The position numbers and the translations under genes are program-made. The notes beneath the pieces were generated by a model. It did no database searches. It saw only the letters and a list, made by a program, of their open reading frames with translations, and was not told the DNA's origin. This document shows positions 18,421-28,130 of a stretch of 64,000 nucleotides of DNA, in pieces. This DNA comes from JBEVJK01 sp963791325 (GTDB lineage Bacteria > Pseudomonadota > Alphaproteobacteria > Rhizobiales > Rhizobiaceae): the NCBI GenBank assembly GCA_963791325.1, contig CAWBRU010000013.1, positions 25,719-89,718 on the forward strand. Direction: 5' to 3'. Every line of letters begins with the position of its first letter. The first letter of the stretch is position 1.

Positions 18421-21400
18421 ATGAGCCAACAGACCGACGATCTTGCGTTTCTCGCCGGCGGCGGCGAGATGGGGAGGCTGATGCGGTCCCACGATTGGGC
18501 CGCCTCTACGCTCGGCGATCCTTCTGCCTGGCCGCAGCCGCTGCGCACCGCCGTGCGCCTGATGCTGAACACCGGACACCCGATGTATGTCTGGTGGGGG
18601 CCCGATCTGGCCTGCCTCTACAATGACGCCTACTGCCAGTCGATCGGCCCGGAGCGGCATCCCGGCTCGCTCGGCAAGCCGGCCCGGGAGGTCTGGGACG
18701 AGATCTGGGATATCATCGGTCCGCAAATCGATCAGGTCATGGCTGGCCGCGGCGCCACCTGGCACGAAAACGCGCTGGTGCCGATCACCCGGCATGGCCG
18801 GCGCGAGGACGTCTACTGGACCTACAGCTACGGCCCGATCGACGACGAGACGGCACCCAACGGCGTCGGCGGCGTCCTTGTCGTCTGCACCGAGACCACC
18901 CAGGCTGTGCTGGCCAAGACGCGCGAGGCCGAAATCGGCGCAGCGGCAGCAGCGCCTGTTCGAGCAGGCTCCGGGCTTCATCATCATCATGCGCGGGCCC
19001 GGGCACATTGTCGAGTTCGTCAACGACGCGCATCGGGCCGTGTTCAACAGCCATGGCTGGACCGGCAAGCCCATCCGGGAAGCCTTTCCGAGCATCGAGG
19101 GCCAGGGCTTCTTCGAGCGGCTCGACAAGGTGTTCGAGACCGGCGAGACCTACGAGGCCCATGCCCAGCCCGTGCGCTACAAGCGGACCGCCGACAGCGA
19201 GCCCGAGACGCGCTTCCTGACCTTCATCTATGCGCCGCTCTTTGCCCGCGACGGAGCGATCTCGGGCATCTTCTGCGAAGGCTTCGACATGACCGAAGCG
19301 CATCGCGCCCAGCGCCGCTCGCTGGCATTGGCGGAGCTCGACGACCGCATCCGGGAGACCGAAGACCCGGAGGATCTCGCCTACGGCGCTGCGGAGATCC
19401 TGGGCCGGGAGCTCAATGTCAGCCGTGCCGGCTATGGCACCATCGACAAGCGGAACGAAACTATCGCCATCGACCGGGACTGGAATGCGCCGGGAATCAA
19501 GAGCATCGCCGGACTGCTCCATTTCCGCGACTACGGCTCCTACATCGAAGACTTGAAGCGCGGCGACACCGTCGTCTGCGTCAACGCCGAGCTCGATCCC
19601 CGAACCGCCGCCAATGCCGCCGCCCTGAAGGCGATCAGTGCCCAATCCTTCATCAACATGCCGGTGACCGAGCAGGCCAATTTCGTCGCCCTTCTCTACC
19701 TCAACCATGCCCATCCGCGCGACTGGAGCCGCGACGAGATCGCCTTCGTGCGGGAAGTCGCCGGCCGCACGCGCACCGCCGTCGAACGCCGCCGCGCCGA
19801 AATCAAGGTGCGCGAAAATGAGAGCCGTCTGCGCTTCCTCGACCGGCTGGCGCGGGAAACCGGCCGGGAGTCCGACGCCGAGATCATCATGCAGACCGCG
19901 TCCAGGATGCTGGGCGAGCATCTCGGCGTCTCGATCTGCGCCTATGCCGACATGGAGCCCGACCAGGATCACTTCACCATTCGCGGCGATTGGAGCGCGG
20001 CGGGCTCGCCCTCCATCGTCGGCTTCTACAGCCTCGCCGATTTCGGCAAGCTGGCGGTGAACAATCTTCGCGCCGGGCTGCCGCTGATCGTCAACGACAA
20101 CCGGGCGGAGCTGGCGCCGAAGGAGGCGCAGACCTTTCTCGACATCGGCATCGCCGCGACGATCTGCATGCCGCTGGTCAAGGAAGGCCGGTTGACGGCG
20201 CTGATGGCGATCCACGACAAGGCGCCGCGGCGCTGGTTGCCGCAAGAGCTCGCAATGCTGCGCGAGGTCACCGAGCGGTCGTGGGCGCATATCGAACGGC
20301 TGCGGGCCCAGCAGAGCCTGGAAGCGCTCAACGCGACCCTCGAGCAGCGGGTCCAGGAGGAGGTCGCGGAGCGGGCGCGGGTCGAGGACAGCCTCCGGCA
20401 GGTGCAGAAAATGGAGGCGGTGGGCCAGCTCACCGGCGGGATCGCCCACGATTTCAACAATATGCTCGCCGTTGTCATCGGCGGGCTCACCCTGATGCAG
20501 CGCAAGCTGGCGAAAGGCGACACGGACGTCGTGCGATTTCTGGAAGGCGCGCTGGACGGTGCGCAACGTGCCGCCGGGCTGACCAAGCGGCTGCTCGCCT
20601 TCTCCCGTCAGCAGCCGCTCGAGCCCAAACGGCTCGACGTCAACCGGCTGGTCGGCGGCATGAGCGATCTCCTGGTCCGCACGCTGGGTGAGACGATCAT
20701 CATCGAGACCGTGCTCGGCGCCGGCCTGTGGAAGGTGTGGGCCGACCCGACGCAGCTGGAGAGCGCGCTGCTCAATCTGTCGGTCAATGCGCGCGACGCG
20801 ATGCCGGAAGGCGGCAAGCTGACCATCGAGACCTCCAACGCCTATGTCGACGAGCGCTATGCCAAGCAGTCGGCCATCCCGGCCGGGCAGTTCGTGCTGC
20901 TTGCGGTGACCGATACCGGCCGCGGCATGGCTCCCGAAATCATGCAGAAGGCTTTCGATCCGTTCTTCACCACCAAGGACGTGGGCAAGGGCACCGGTCT
21001 CGGGCTCAGCCAGGTCTATGGTTTCGTGCGCCAGTCCGGCGGCAATGTGAAGCTCTATTCCGAGCCCGGGGCCGGCACCACCGTCAAGATCTATCTGCCT
21101 CGCCACAGCGGCGAGGGAGAGGAGGCCGAAATGCCTGCCGTCAGGCCGGTGGTGCAAGCCGGGCGGGTCAGCGAGATCATCATGGTGGTGGAGGATGACG
21201 AGCGCGTGCGCGCAGTCTCGGTCGAGGCGCTTGAGGAGCTCGGCTATTCGGTGATCGAATGCAGCCGGCCGTCGGAGGCGGTGAGCGCCATCGAGACCGG
21301 TCAGCCGGTCTCGCTGCTGTTCACCGACGTGGTGATGCCCGAGATGTCGGGCCGGGAGCTCGCGGAGCTGATCAAGCGCTCGCGGCCCGGGCTGAAGGTG

Positions 21401-21535
21401 CTCTACACCACCGGCTATACCCGCAATGCCATCGTTCACAACGGCACGCTCGACGCCGGCACCCACCTGATCTCGAAACCCTACAGCGTTGAGGCGCTGG
21501 CAGAGAAGATCCGCGCTCTGCTCGATCGTGAGTGA
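18421..21535 (+). pseudogene. Hybrid sensor histidine kinase (PAS-PAS-GAF-GAF-HisKA-HATPase-REC), one frameshift
   Basis: Two overlapping frames together make one protein of about 1037 residues. The first frame (from ATG 18421) gives a PAS-like domain ending at KTREAEIG. The second continues with QRQQRLFEQAPGFIIIMRG, the usual start of the next PAS domain. Removing one G at about 18938-18940 joins them perfectly. Two GAF-like segments follow, then the H-box GGIAHDFNNMLAV, N-box LLNLSVNARDAMPEGG, G-boxes DTGRGMAPE and GTGLGLSQVYGF, and a receiver with VVEDDERVR and LLFTDVVMPEMSG (phospho-acceptor Asp). It stands alone with no output regulator beside it. The lesion may be real or a sequencing error. 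Confidence 0.85.
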
Positions 21536-21561
21536 CAGCCCCGCCGGCGGCGGACTTCCGG

Positions 21562-23502
21562 CTAGCTGTTGCTGGCTTCCAGCGACCACACCGTCGTTGC
21601 GGCATCGCTCACCGCCTGGGTGACGGACCGCGGCAGGCGCGCATCGCCGATCAGGCGAACGTCGAGGCCGAGCGCGGTCAGCGGGGCAAACAACGGCGCC
21701 CGGCTCGTCGCCCCGAGCAGCGAGACGATCGCGTCGACGTGCCGCACCGGCTCCCGCCGTTCCCCGAACATCCCTGTCAGGATCGCGGTATCTGCGTCGA
21801 AACGCGAGACCACGGCCCGGTCGATGATCTCCACGCCGCGCTCCGCCAGCGTCCGCAGCAGCGGGTAAGTGGTGGTGATCCCCTCTCCCTCGCCGGGATG
21901 CAGCGCAGAGGTGACCAGGGTCACCCGCTGCCAGCCGAGCGACAGACGCTCGGCGGTGAGCATTGCGGCGAGCCGCCCCATCTCATCGCGGACCAGCACG
22001 TGGCCGCCTTCGGCGGGCGCATCATAGGGGCCGAAGGCCGGCAATGGCTGCCGATCCTGCCCGTCCACGGTCACCGTCGAGCCGGTTGCCAGCAGCGTGA
22101 CCGCCGGCTGAAGCACGGCCACCGTCGCCGCATCGGCTGCTTCGCCGAGGCGCATGGCGACCTCCAGCCGTTCGAGCTCATCGCCCCACCACCGGATGAC
22201 CTGCCGGAACTCGCTGCGCGACGGGGTCGCCGACCAGCGGTGCATTTGCCCGCCGATCCCGTCCTCGGCCTCGAGCAAGGTCGTGCTGAAGCCGCGCAGC
22301 GCCAGGCGCCGCGCCGCCTCCAGCCCGGCCGGGCCGGCGCCGACTACGACCGCCGCGCGCGCGGCGCCGATCGGCTGGTCGATCGTCTTGAGCGGCCGGC
22401 CGAGTTCCGGGTTGACCATGCAGGTGAGGGGCTTGTGGTCGAGCAGCGAATTGATGCAGACATTGGCGCCGACGCAGGGGCGGATCGTCCTGGCGCGAAG
22501 ATCGAGCGCCTTGGGCAGCAGCTGCGCGTCGGCGATGTTGGCACGCACCATGCCGACGAGATCGGCATCGCCTGCGGCAAGGATCTCTTCCGCCAGTTCC
22601 AGCGTCGTCACCCGTCCGACCGTCGCCACCGGCACGGACACGGCCTGTTTCACCGCTCTGGAGAGGTGGCGGAAGGCGCCCAAGGGCGCCGGCGTCGGCG
22701 GCCAGTGATCGACGCGGGCCAGCTTGCGCGTGTTGTTGCCGGCGGTAACGCTGACATAGTCGACCATCCCGGTCGCCACCAGGCGGGCAGCGATCCGGGC
22801 GGCTTCGTCCGGACCGATGCCGCCATCGACCAGCTCGTCGCCGGGGATGCGCACGCCGATGATGCTGTTGGCGCCCATCGCGTCGCGAACCGCCGCGAGC
22901 ACGCGGCGCGGATAATGGGTCCGTCCGTCGAGATCGCCGCCATAGTCGTCCTGGCGGCGGTTCATCAGCGGCGACAGAAAGCTCGCCAGCAGCATGCCAT
23001 GCGCCATGGTGACCTCGACGCCGTCGAGGCCGCCTTCGCGGCAGCGCACGGCTGCGGCCCGGTAGAGCGCGAGAATCTCCTCGAGCTCCTCGGGGGAGGC
23101 TTCCCGCGACATCTGCTGGGTGAGCTCGGAGCGCGTCCAGGAGGCCGAGACGATGGCATCTCCCGAGGTCTCCATCGCCCCGACATGAGCAAGCTGGGCG
23201 AGCATCAGCCCGCCTTCCTCATGCACGGCCCTCGCCAAGGCCCGGTAGCCGGGCACGATGCGGTCGTCGACATTGACCAGCGTCAGCCCGTCTGCCCAGA
23301 CCTCCGACCACTTGACCGGCGTTGCCCCGGTGATTTGCATGCCGAGGCCCGCGCGGGCGCGCTGGCGATGGTAATCGACATAGCGTTCGCCGGGCAGCCC
23401 GTTCTCGGCGAGGCCCGGCTGATGGGCCGGAAGATAGACCCTGGCGCGCAGCCTCTTGCCGTTGATCTCCAGGGATTGGGTGACGGCGGAGAATGCCGGC
23501 AT
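21562..23502 (-). CDS. NADH:flavin oxidoreductase / trimethylamine dehydrogenase-like flavoprotein
   Basis: A 646-residue protein; ATG 23502 (MPAFSAVTQSLEING) is preferred over an upstream start because it fits the barrel's first strand. Residues 1-370 form an OYE-type FMN TIM barrel with AHGMLLASFLSPLMNRRQDD. Residues 380-640 form the FAD/NAD domain with VVVGAGPAGLEAARRLALRG. The linker that should bind a 4Fe-4S cluster reads CVGANVCIN followed by a later Cys: the trimethylamine dehydrogenase spacing is C-x2-C-x2-C-x11/12-C, and the second Cys is Ala here. Relatives demethylate amines or reduce dienoyl-CoA and N-methylproline-type betaines. Confidence 0.87.
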   Translation of the reverse strand: MPAFSAVTQSLEINGKRLRARVYLPAHQPGLAENGLPGERYVDYHRQRARAGLGMQITGATPVKWSEVWADGLTLVNVDDRIVPGYRALARAVHEEGGLMLAQLAHVGAMETSGDAIVSASWTRSELTQQMSREASPEELEEILALYRAAAVRCREGGLDGVEVTMAHGMLLASFLSPLMNRRQDDYGGDLDGRTHYPRRVLAAVRDAMGANSIIGVRIPGDELVDGGIGPDEAARIAARLVATGMVDYVSVTAGNNTRKLARVDHWPPTPAPLGAFRHLSRAVKQAVSVPVATVGRVTTLELAEEILAAGDADLVGMVRANIADAQLLPKALDLRARTIRPCVGANVCINSLLDHKPLTCMVNPELGRPLKTIDQPIGAARAAVVVGAGPAGLEAARRLALRGFSTTLLEAEDGIGGQMHRWSATPSRSEFRQVIRWWGDELERLEVAMRLGEAADAATVAVLQPAVTLLATGSTVTVDGQDRQPLPAFGPYDAPAEGGHVLVRDEMGRLAAMLTAERLSLGWQRVTLVTSALHPGEGEGITTTYPLLRTLAERGVEIIDRAVVSRFDADTAILTGMFGERREPVRHVDAIVSLLGATSRAPLFAPLTALGLDVRLIGDARLPRSVTQAVSDAATTVWSLEASNS

Positions 23503-23611
23503 AGCGTTGTCCTTGACCTCGCATGGAACGGAAGGCCCTGACGGCCGAAGCACATCAGCGGCCGCGCAGAGAGTTCTGTCCTAAACCAAGCCTGCAGAAA
23601 CAATCGAAACA

Positions 23612-23633
23612 TTTTTCTCCGCTTCGAGAAAAA
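23612..23633. promoter_or_regulatory. Palindrome in a divergent promoter region
   Basis: Perfect 8-bp arms TTTTTCTC and GAGAAAAA with a 6-base spacer, in the 182-base gap between two divergent genes and 52 bases before the cyclase start. The local AT content is higher than in the surroundings. It could be an operator or part of a promoter; no regulator is known. Confidence 0.4.
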
Positions 23634-23684
23634 CTGCTGAAACGGGACAGCTTTATCAAGGAAGCTCGCCGGAGAAGACGAAGC

Positions 23685-24515
23685 ATGCCGATTTTCATGG
23701 ATCGCCACGACCTTGAGCACACGACTGCGGCCGACATCGCAGTTGCCCATCAAAAAGATCTCGAGATCCAGGAGCGCTACGGCGTCAAGTTCCTCACCTA
23801 CTGGTTCGACCAGCAGCGCGGCACCGTGTTCTGCCTCATGGATGCGCCCGACAAGGCCACGGCCCACTGCGTGCACCAGGAGGCGCATGGTTTCGTCGCC
23901 AGCGAGATCGTCGAGGTGGCGCTGTCGGCGGTGGAAGCCTTTCTCGGGCGGATCCAGGATCCGGAGCCTCCGGCCGGCCGTGCCGCGCCCGACATGGATT
24001 CCGGCCGCCGGGTGGTGATGTTCACCGACATCGTCAATTCGATCGTGATGACCGCGCGTCTCGGCGACCGGCTGGCGACCGAGCTGGTGCGCGCCCATGA
24101 CGCCGTGGTGCGCCGCTGCCTGAGCCGCTCCGGCGGGCGCGAGGTGAAGCACCTCGGCGACGGCATCATGGCTTCGTTTCGATCGACGGCGCAGGCCATC
24201 GATTGTGCCGCCGCCATTCAGGCCGATTTCGACCGCTACAATCGCGGCAATTCCGAGCCGATCCACGTGCGCATCGGCATGGACAGCGGCGAGCCGGTCG
24301 AGGACAGCGACGATCTGTTCGGCTCGACGGTCCAGCTGGCCGCGCGGCTGTGCGCGGCAGGAACGGCCGGCCAGATCCTGGTCTCGGACAATATCTGCCG
24401 CGAGCACGATGACCAGAGCCTGTTCATCAACCGCAAGCTGGTGCAGCTGAAAGGATTCGCCGGCCCGGTTCCAGCGCTCGAATGCGACTGGTCGTCGGTT
24501 CAGATGACGGTTTGA
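23685..24515 (+). CDS. DUF4242-class III adenylate/guanylate cyclase fusion
   Basis: A 276-residue soluble protein; ATG 23685 follows GGAGAAG. Residues 1-90 match DUF4242, the small nickel-binding SCO4226-like fold (MPIFMDRHDLEHTTAADI, then YWFDQQRGTVFCLMDAPDKA). Residues about 105-270 are a class III cyclase catalytic domain with VVMFTDIVNSIVM (first metal Asp) and VKHLGDGIMASF (second metal Asp). A metal-sensing domain joined to a cyclase suggests metal- or ligand-controlled cAMP production; that link is inference. Confidence 0.8.
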   Translation: MPIFMDRHDLEHTTAADIAVAHQKDLEIQERYGVKFLTYWFDQQRGTVFCLMDAPDKATAHCVHQEAHGFVASEIVEVALSAVEAFLGRIQDPEPPAGRAAPDMDSGRRVVMFTDIVNSIVMTARLGDRLATELVRAHDAVVRRCLSRSGGREVKHLGDGIMASFRSTAQAIDCAAAIQADFDRYNRGNSEPIHVRIGMDSGEPVEDSDDLFGSTVQLAARLCAAGTAGQILVSDNICREHDDQSLFINRKLVQLKGFAGPVPALECDWSSVQMTV

Positions 24516-24531
24516 CGGCGCCGGCGAGAGC

Positions 24532-25221
24532 TCAATCGAGATAGCTGGTCCGTTCGGAGTTCAGGATGTCGGTGATGAAGTCGGGGATTTCGAGCCCGGC
24601 CTTCACTTTGGCCTCGAGCGCGTGCTCGGCGGCCGCGATTCCCGTCAGCCGCGCCAGCACCGCTTCCGCCTCCACCCGCGGCACCACCGCAATGCCGTCG
24701 CGGTCACCGACGAGGATGTCGCCGGGCGACACGGCGACGTCGCCGAGGACCACCGGCAGCCCGACGGTGCCGGGTCCGTTGCGCGCCGGCGAGTTGGGTG
24801 TCACGCCGGCGCAATAGACGGGCAGGCCGACCGCCTCGATGCCGGGCAGGTCGCGCACCAGCCCGTCGGTGACGAAGCCCGCCGCGCCCCTGTTGCGGGC
24901 CATGCCGATGAGCAGATCGCCGGCCACCGAGGCGCCGGTGAAGGCATCGGTGGCGGCGACGATGATGTCGCCGGGCCGAACCACGGCGAGCGCCCCGAAC
25001 ACTGCCAGATTGTCGGCCGGGCCGGCCTGACAGGTCACGGCAACGCCGGCGAGGCGCGAGCGCTCGGGCGACAGCGGCTTGATGCGGTGGCTGAGCGCCC
25101 CGCGTCCGCTCATCGCATCGATGAGGTAGCCGGTTGGAACGTCGGATAGCGCCGCGACCAGCTCCGCGGTCGGCCGCTCGAACCGGCGGCGGATGGTGAG
25201 GACGGGCGGGTCCTTGATCAT
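24532..25221 (-). CDS. RraA-like / HMG aldolase family protein
   Basis: A 229-residue protein starting at ATG 25221 after AGGAG. The core NRGAAGFVTDGLVRDLPGI has the family Arg-Asp pair, and GDIIVAATDAFTGASVAG is the preceding loop. It is the last gene of the minus-strand operon that begins at 33691, 10 bases after the SDR gene. In this context a lyase role at the end of a sugar-acid route is more likely than RNase E control. It is a distant paralogue of the gene at 293. Confidence 0.83.
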   Translation of the reverse strand: MIKDPPVLTIRRRFERPTAELVAALSDVPTGYLIDAMSGRGALSHRIKPLSPERSRLAGVAVTCQAGPADNLAVFGALAVVRPGDIIVAATDAFTGASVAGDLLIGMARNRGAAGFVTDGLVRDLPGIEAVGLPVYCAGVTPNSPARNGPGTVGLPVVLGDVAVSPGDILVGDRDGIAVVPRVEAEAVLARLTGIAAAEHALEAKVKAGLEIPDFITDILNSERTSYLD

Positions 25222-25231
25222 CGGTGGGCTC

Positions 25232-25981
25232 CTACAGCATCGCCGACATGCCACCGTCTACCAGGTGATAGGAGCCGGTGATGAAGCTGGCGTCGTCCGA
25301 GAGGAGGAAGGCGGCGAGCCGTGCCACCTCGATCGGCTGGCCGACCCGGTTGAGCGCATGCTTGGCGCCCCAGATCTCGAACTGCTTTTGCGGGTTGTCG
25401 GGATGGTACATGGCCGCGACCGAGCGGGCGAGCGGCGTCTCGATCGTGCCCGGGCAGATGGCGGTGACGCGGATGCCGTCATGGCCGTGGTCGACCGCCA
25501 TGACGCGCGTCAGCGAGATCACCGCACCCTTGGTGGCCGTATAGGCCGCCACCTCGCGCTGGGTGGCGAGCGCCTGCACCGAGGACATGTTGACCACGGC
25601 GCCGCCGCCGCCGGCGATCATGTGCGGGACGACATGCTTGGAAAGCAGGAAGATCGTCTTCAGATTGGCGGCGATCACCCGGTCCCATTCGTCTTCCGGC
25701 ATGGCGATGACCGTGCCGTGCAGCTCGAGGCCCGTCGAGTTGAGCAGCCCGGTGATGCGGCCGCGCTGCGCCGCCTGTTCGGCGACCCGCCGGCAGTCGT
25801 CGTTGCGGGTGAGATCGGCCTCGACGGCATGGATCGCGTCGGACTGGAGCGTCTTCAGCCCGTCGCCGTTGAGATCGGTTGCAATCACGGTGGCGCCGCA
25901 GGCGGCGAAATGCTCCGCCGAGGCGCGGCCGATCCCGGACGCCGCGCCGCTGACCACTACCACGCCGGACAGCTTGGTCAT
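25232..25981 (-). CDS. Short-chain dehydrogenase/reductase (SDR)
   Basis: A 249-residue classical SDR: cofactor site VVSGAASGIGRASAEHF, an Asp after the second strand (ATDLNG) that favours NAD, catalytic NMSSVQAL, and YTATKG with the Tyr-x3-Lys pair near residue 150. ATG 25981 overlaps the stop of the preceding dehydrogenase gene (ATGA). It is likely to oxidise a hydroxyl of a sugar-derived intermediate in this operon. Confidence 0.9.
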   Translation of the reverse strand: MTKLSGVVVVSGAASGIGRASAEHFAACGATVIATDLNGDGLKTLQSDAIHAVEADLTRNDDCRRVAEQAAQRGRITGLLNSTGLELHGTVIAMPEDEWDRVIAANLKTIFLLSKHVVPHMIAGGGGAVVNMSSVQALATQREVAAYTATKGAVISLTRVMAVDHGHDGIRVTAICPGTIETPLARSVAAMYHPDNPQKQFEIWGAKHALNRVGQPIEVARLAAFLLSDDASFITGSYHLVDGGMSAML

Positions 25982-27189
25982 GACCTTCCCCTCGAGAATC
26001 CTTCGCCGATCGGCAGCAGGCAGTCACGGCCGATCCCGGCCACCGTCTTTACCCCCATCAGGCCCATGGCGCGGTCGATCTCGGTGCGAAAGAGTTCCAG
26101 CACATGGCCGACGCCGGCCTCGCCGGCGACCGCCAGGCCCCAGAGTTGCGGCCGCGCCACCAGGCAGCAGGCGGCACCCAGCGCGATCGCCTTGACCACG
26201 TCGGCGCCGCGCCGGATGCCGCCGTCGACCAGCACGGGAATGCGGCCCCCGACGGCGGCCACGACGCCGGGCAGCGCGTCGAGGGAGGCGGCGGCGCCGT
26301 CGAGCTGGCGCCCGCCATGATTGGAGACGATGATGCCGTCGACGCCGCGACCGGCCGCCTCGGCGGCCTCGGCCGGATGGAGGATGCCCTTGATCAGCAG
26401 CGGCCCGGACCAGAACGAGCGGATCCAGTCGACCTCGTCCCAGGACATGCCGGGATCGAGCAGACCGGCCATGCGGCTAGCCACCGCCCCGATGGCGGCG
26501 CTGTCGCCGGGCGCGACGTAGTTGGCGAAGGTCAGCCGCGGCAGGATGGTGCGCATGCGCATCAGCCAAGCGGTCTTCGAGGCGGCCGCCAGCGTGCCGG
26601 TGACGCCGAACCGCGGCGGGATCGAAAAGCCGTTGCGGATGTCGCGCTCGCGGTTGCCGAGCAGCTGGTTGTCGATGGTCAGCACCAAAGCCTCATAGCC
26701 GGCGGCTTCGGCGCGGGTGATCATCTCCCGGGTGAAGCCGCGGTCGGTGTAGACGAAGACCTGCATCCAGCGCGGTCGGGCGCCGGTGGCGGCGATATCC
26801 TCCAGCCGGCAAGCGGAGCCATGGCTGGCGCAATAGGGAACCCCGGCGGCGGCCGCGGCGCGGGCTGCCGCGCATTCGCCGTTCGGCCAGAACAGCCCCG
26901 ACAGACCGGTCGGCCCAATGGCGAGCGGCATCGACAGGCGCTGGCCGAACAGGGTGATGGAGAGATCGCGCTTGGCCGCGCCGTTGAGCGGCCGCGGCAA
27001 CAGCGCGAGGTCGCCGAAGGCGGCCTCGTTGCGGCGCAGCGTGCGCTCGTCCTCCGCTCCGCCATCGGCGAAGTCGAACACCGGCTTGGGCAGCACCCGC
27101 CGGGCTTTCTCGCGCACCGCCGCGACGCTAAAGAGCGGGCCGCCTTGGACGGCGCGCGGGCGGGCGGTGGGCTTGGCCGCGGCGTTCAC
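25978..27189 (-). CDS. FMN-dependent alpha-hydroxy-acid dehydrogenase (LldD/glycolate oxidase family)
   Basis: A 403-residue protein. The start is the GTG at 27189, overlapping the SMP-30 stop (GTGA); the longer open frame upstream lies inside SMP-30. The active-site signature IIVSNHGGRQLDG contains the catalytic His and substrate Arg, followed by IPVLVDGGIRRGADVVKAI, the FMN phosphate loop. The N-terminal KPVFDFADGGAEDERTLRRN is also typical. It oxidises an L-2-hydroxy acid to the 2-oxo acid, presumably one made from the imported substrate. Confidence 0.9.
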   Translation of the reverse strand: MNAAAKPTARPRAVQGGPLFSVAAVREKARRVLPKPVFDFADGGAEDERTLRRNEAAFGDLALLPRPLNGAAKRDLSITLFGQRLSMPLAIGPTGLSGLFWPNGECAAARAAAAAGVPYCASHGSACRLEDIAATGARPRWMQVFVYTDRGFTREMITRAEAAGYEALVLTIDNQLLGNRERDIRNGFSIPPRFGVTGTLAAASKTAWLMRMRTILPRLTFANYVAPGDSAAIGAVASRMAGLLDPGMSWDEVDWIRSFWSGPLLIKGILHPAEAAEAAGRGVDGIIVSNHGGRQLDGAAASLDALPGVVAAVGGRIPVLVDGGIRRGADVVKAIALGAACCLVARPQLWGLAVAGEAGVGHVLELFRTEIDRAMGLMGVKTVAGIGRDCLLPIGEGFSRGRS

Positions 27190-28091
27190 GCGCGCGCGGC
27201 TGCGGCGATGCGGCCGCAGTGGGTCGGAGCCCCGCCGCCCGGGACGCGCAGGCGCCAGAGCGTTCCGCCGAAGGAGGGATCGGTGCCGTCGGCCAGCACT
27301 CCGGCCGCGGTGACCCACAGGGTCTCGCCGTCGAACACGCAGTTGGTCGTCGCCTTGCCGCAGGCCAGGAAGGCTTCGGCAGTGCCGTCGGGCCTGAGGA
27401 TGTGGATGCCGCTGGCGAAGATGTCGGTGACGTAGAGGCGCCCGTCGGCGCCGATCTTCATGCCGTCGGGGGTCGGGTTGTCACCGGGCAGGCGGCCGAG
27501 GTCCTCGCGGCTGCCATCCGGCCGCCGGCGGCAGACATGCCCGGTGTAGGATTCGGCCCAGACGATCGACCCGTCAGCCTCGACGGCAAGGCCGTTCGGG
27601 AAGGTCGGCCGTTCGAACCCGACAGCAAGTCGAACCGAACCGTTCGGTTCGATCGCGTAGATGTAGCTCGGATCCGGACTGGTCGGGTTGTAGGTGCCGG
27701 GATCGGTGAACAGCAGGCGCCCGTCCGCGGCGAAGACGAGGTCGTTCGGCCCGTTGAGCGCCACGCCGCCGACCTCGGTCAGCAGGATCTCCGCCTTGCC
27801 CCCCTCGGTCACCCGCTGGATCGAGGGAGTGGTCTGGTCTGCGGCCCGCCACGGGCCGCAGGTGCCGCCATTCTGGCAGACATAGAGCGCGCCGTCGTCG
27901 CCGAGCACGCACGAATTCGGCGCGCCGGCGGTGTAGGCAAACCGGCTCGCCTTGCCCTTTCGGTCGATCGCGGTGAGCTGGCTGCGATAGCTTTCGACCA
28001 AGACGATGCGGCCGTCGGCAAGCACCGTCGGCCCCTCCGGCCAGCCGAGGCCCTCGGCGGCAAGCTCTGCGGATGCCTGACTTCGGGTCAT
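27186..28091 (-). CDS. SMP-30/gluconolactonase/LRE family protein
   Basis: A 301-residue six-bladed propeller lactonase. ATG 28091 is favoured over the GTG three bases upstream because it sits 5 bases from GGGAGG. The metal ligands visible are the Glu in GWPEGPTVL, the Asn in LNGPNDLVF and the Asp in LYVTDIF. Such enzymes hydrolyse sugar lactones to the acid. It follows the binding-protein gene by 39 bases and precedes the hydroxy-acid dehydrogenase, which fits a lactone to hydroxy acid to oxo acid order. Confidence 0.9.
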   Translation of the reverse strand: MTRSQASAELAAEGLGWPEGPTVLADGRIVLVESYRSQLTAIDRKGKASRFAYTAGAPNSCVLGDDGALYVCQNGGTCGPWRAADQTTPSIQRVTEGGKAEILLTEVGGVALNGPNDLVFAADGRLLFTDPGTYNPTSPDPSYIYAIEPNGSVRLAVGFERPTFPNGLAVEADGSIVWAESYTGHVCRRRPDGSREDLGRLPGDNPTPDGMKIGADGRLYVTDIFASGIHILRPDGTAEAFLACGKATTNCVFDGETLWVTAAGVLADGTDPSFGGTLWRLRVPGGGAPTHCGRIAAAARA

Positions 28092-28130
28092 CACGTCCTC
28101 CCGGCGGCGCGCGTCTTCTGCCAGCCTATC

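Noticed and set aside
18785..21589. Minus-strand open frame of 934 codons opposite the histidine kinase
   Set aside because: It is the mirror of a GC-rich gene; the composition is His/Arg/Asp-rich with no family motif, and the plus strand has all kinase boxes.
21532..23541. Plus-strand open frame of 669 codons opposite the flavoprotein gene
   Set aside because: Arg/His/Gly-rich noise; the minus strand encodes a clear FMN/FAD protein.
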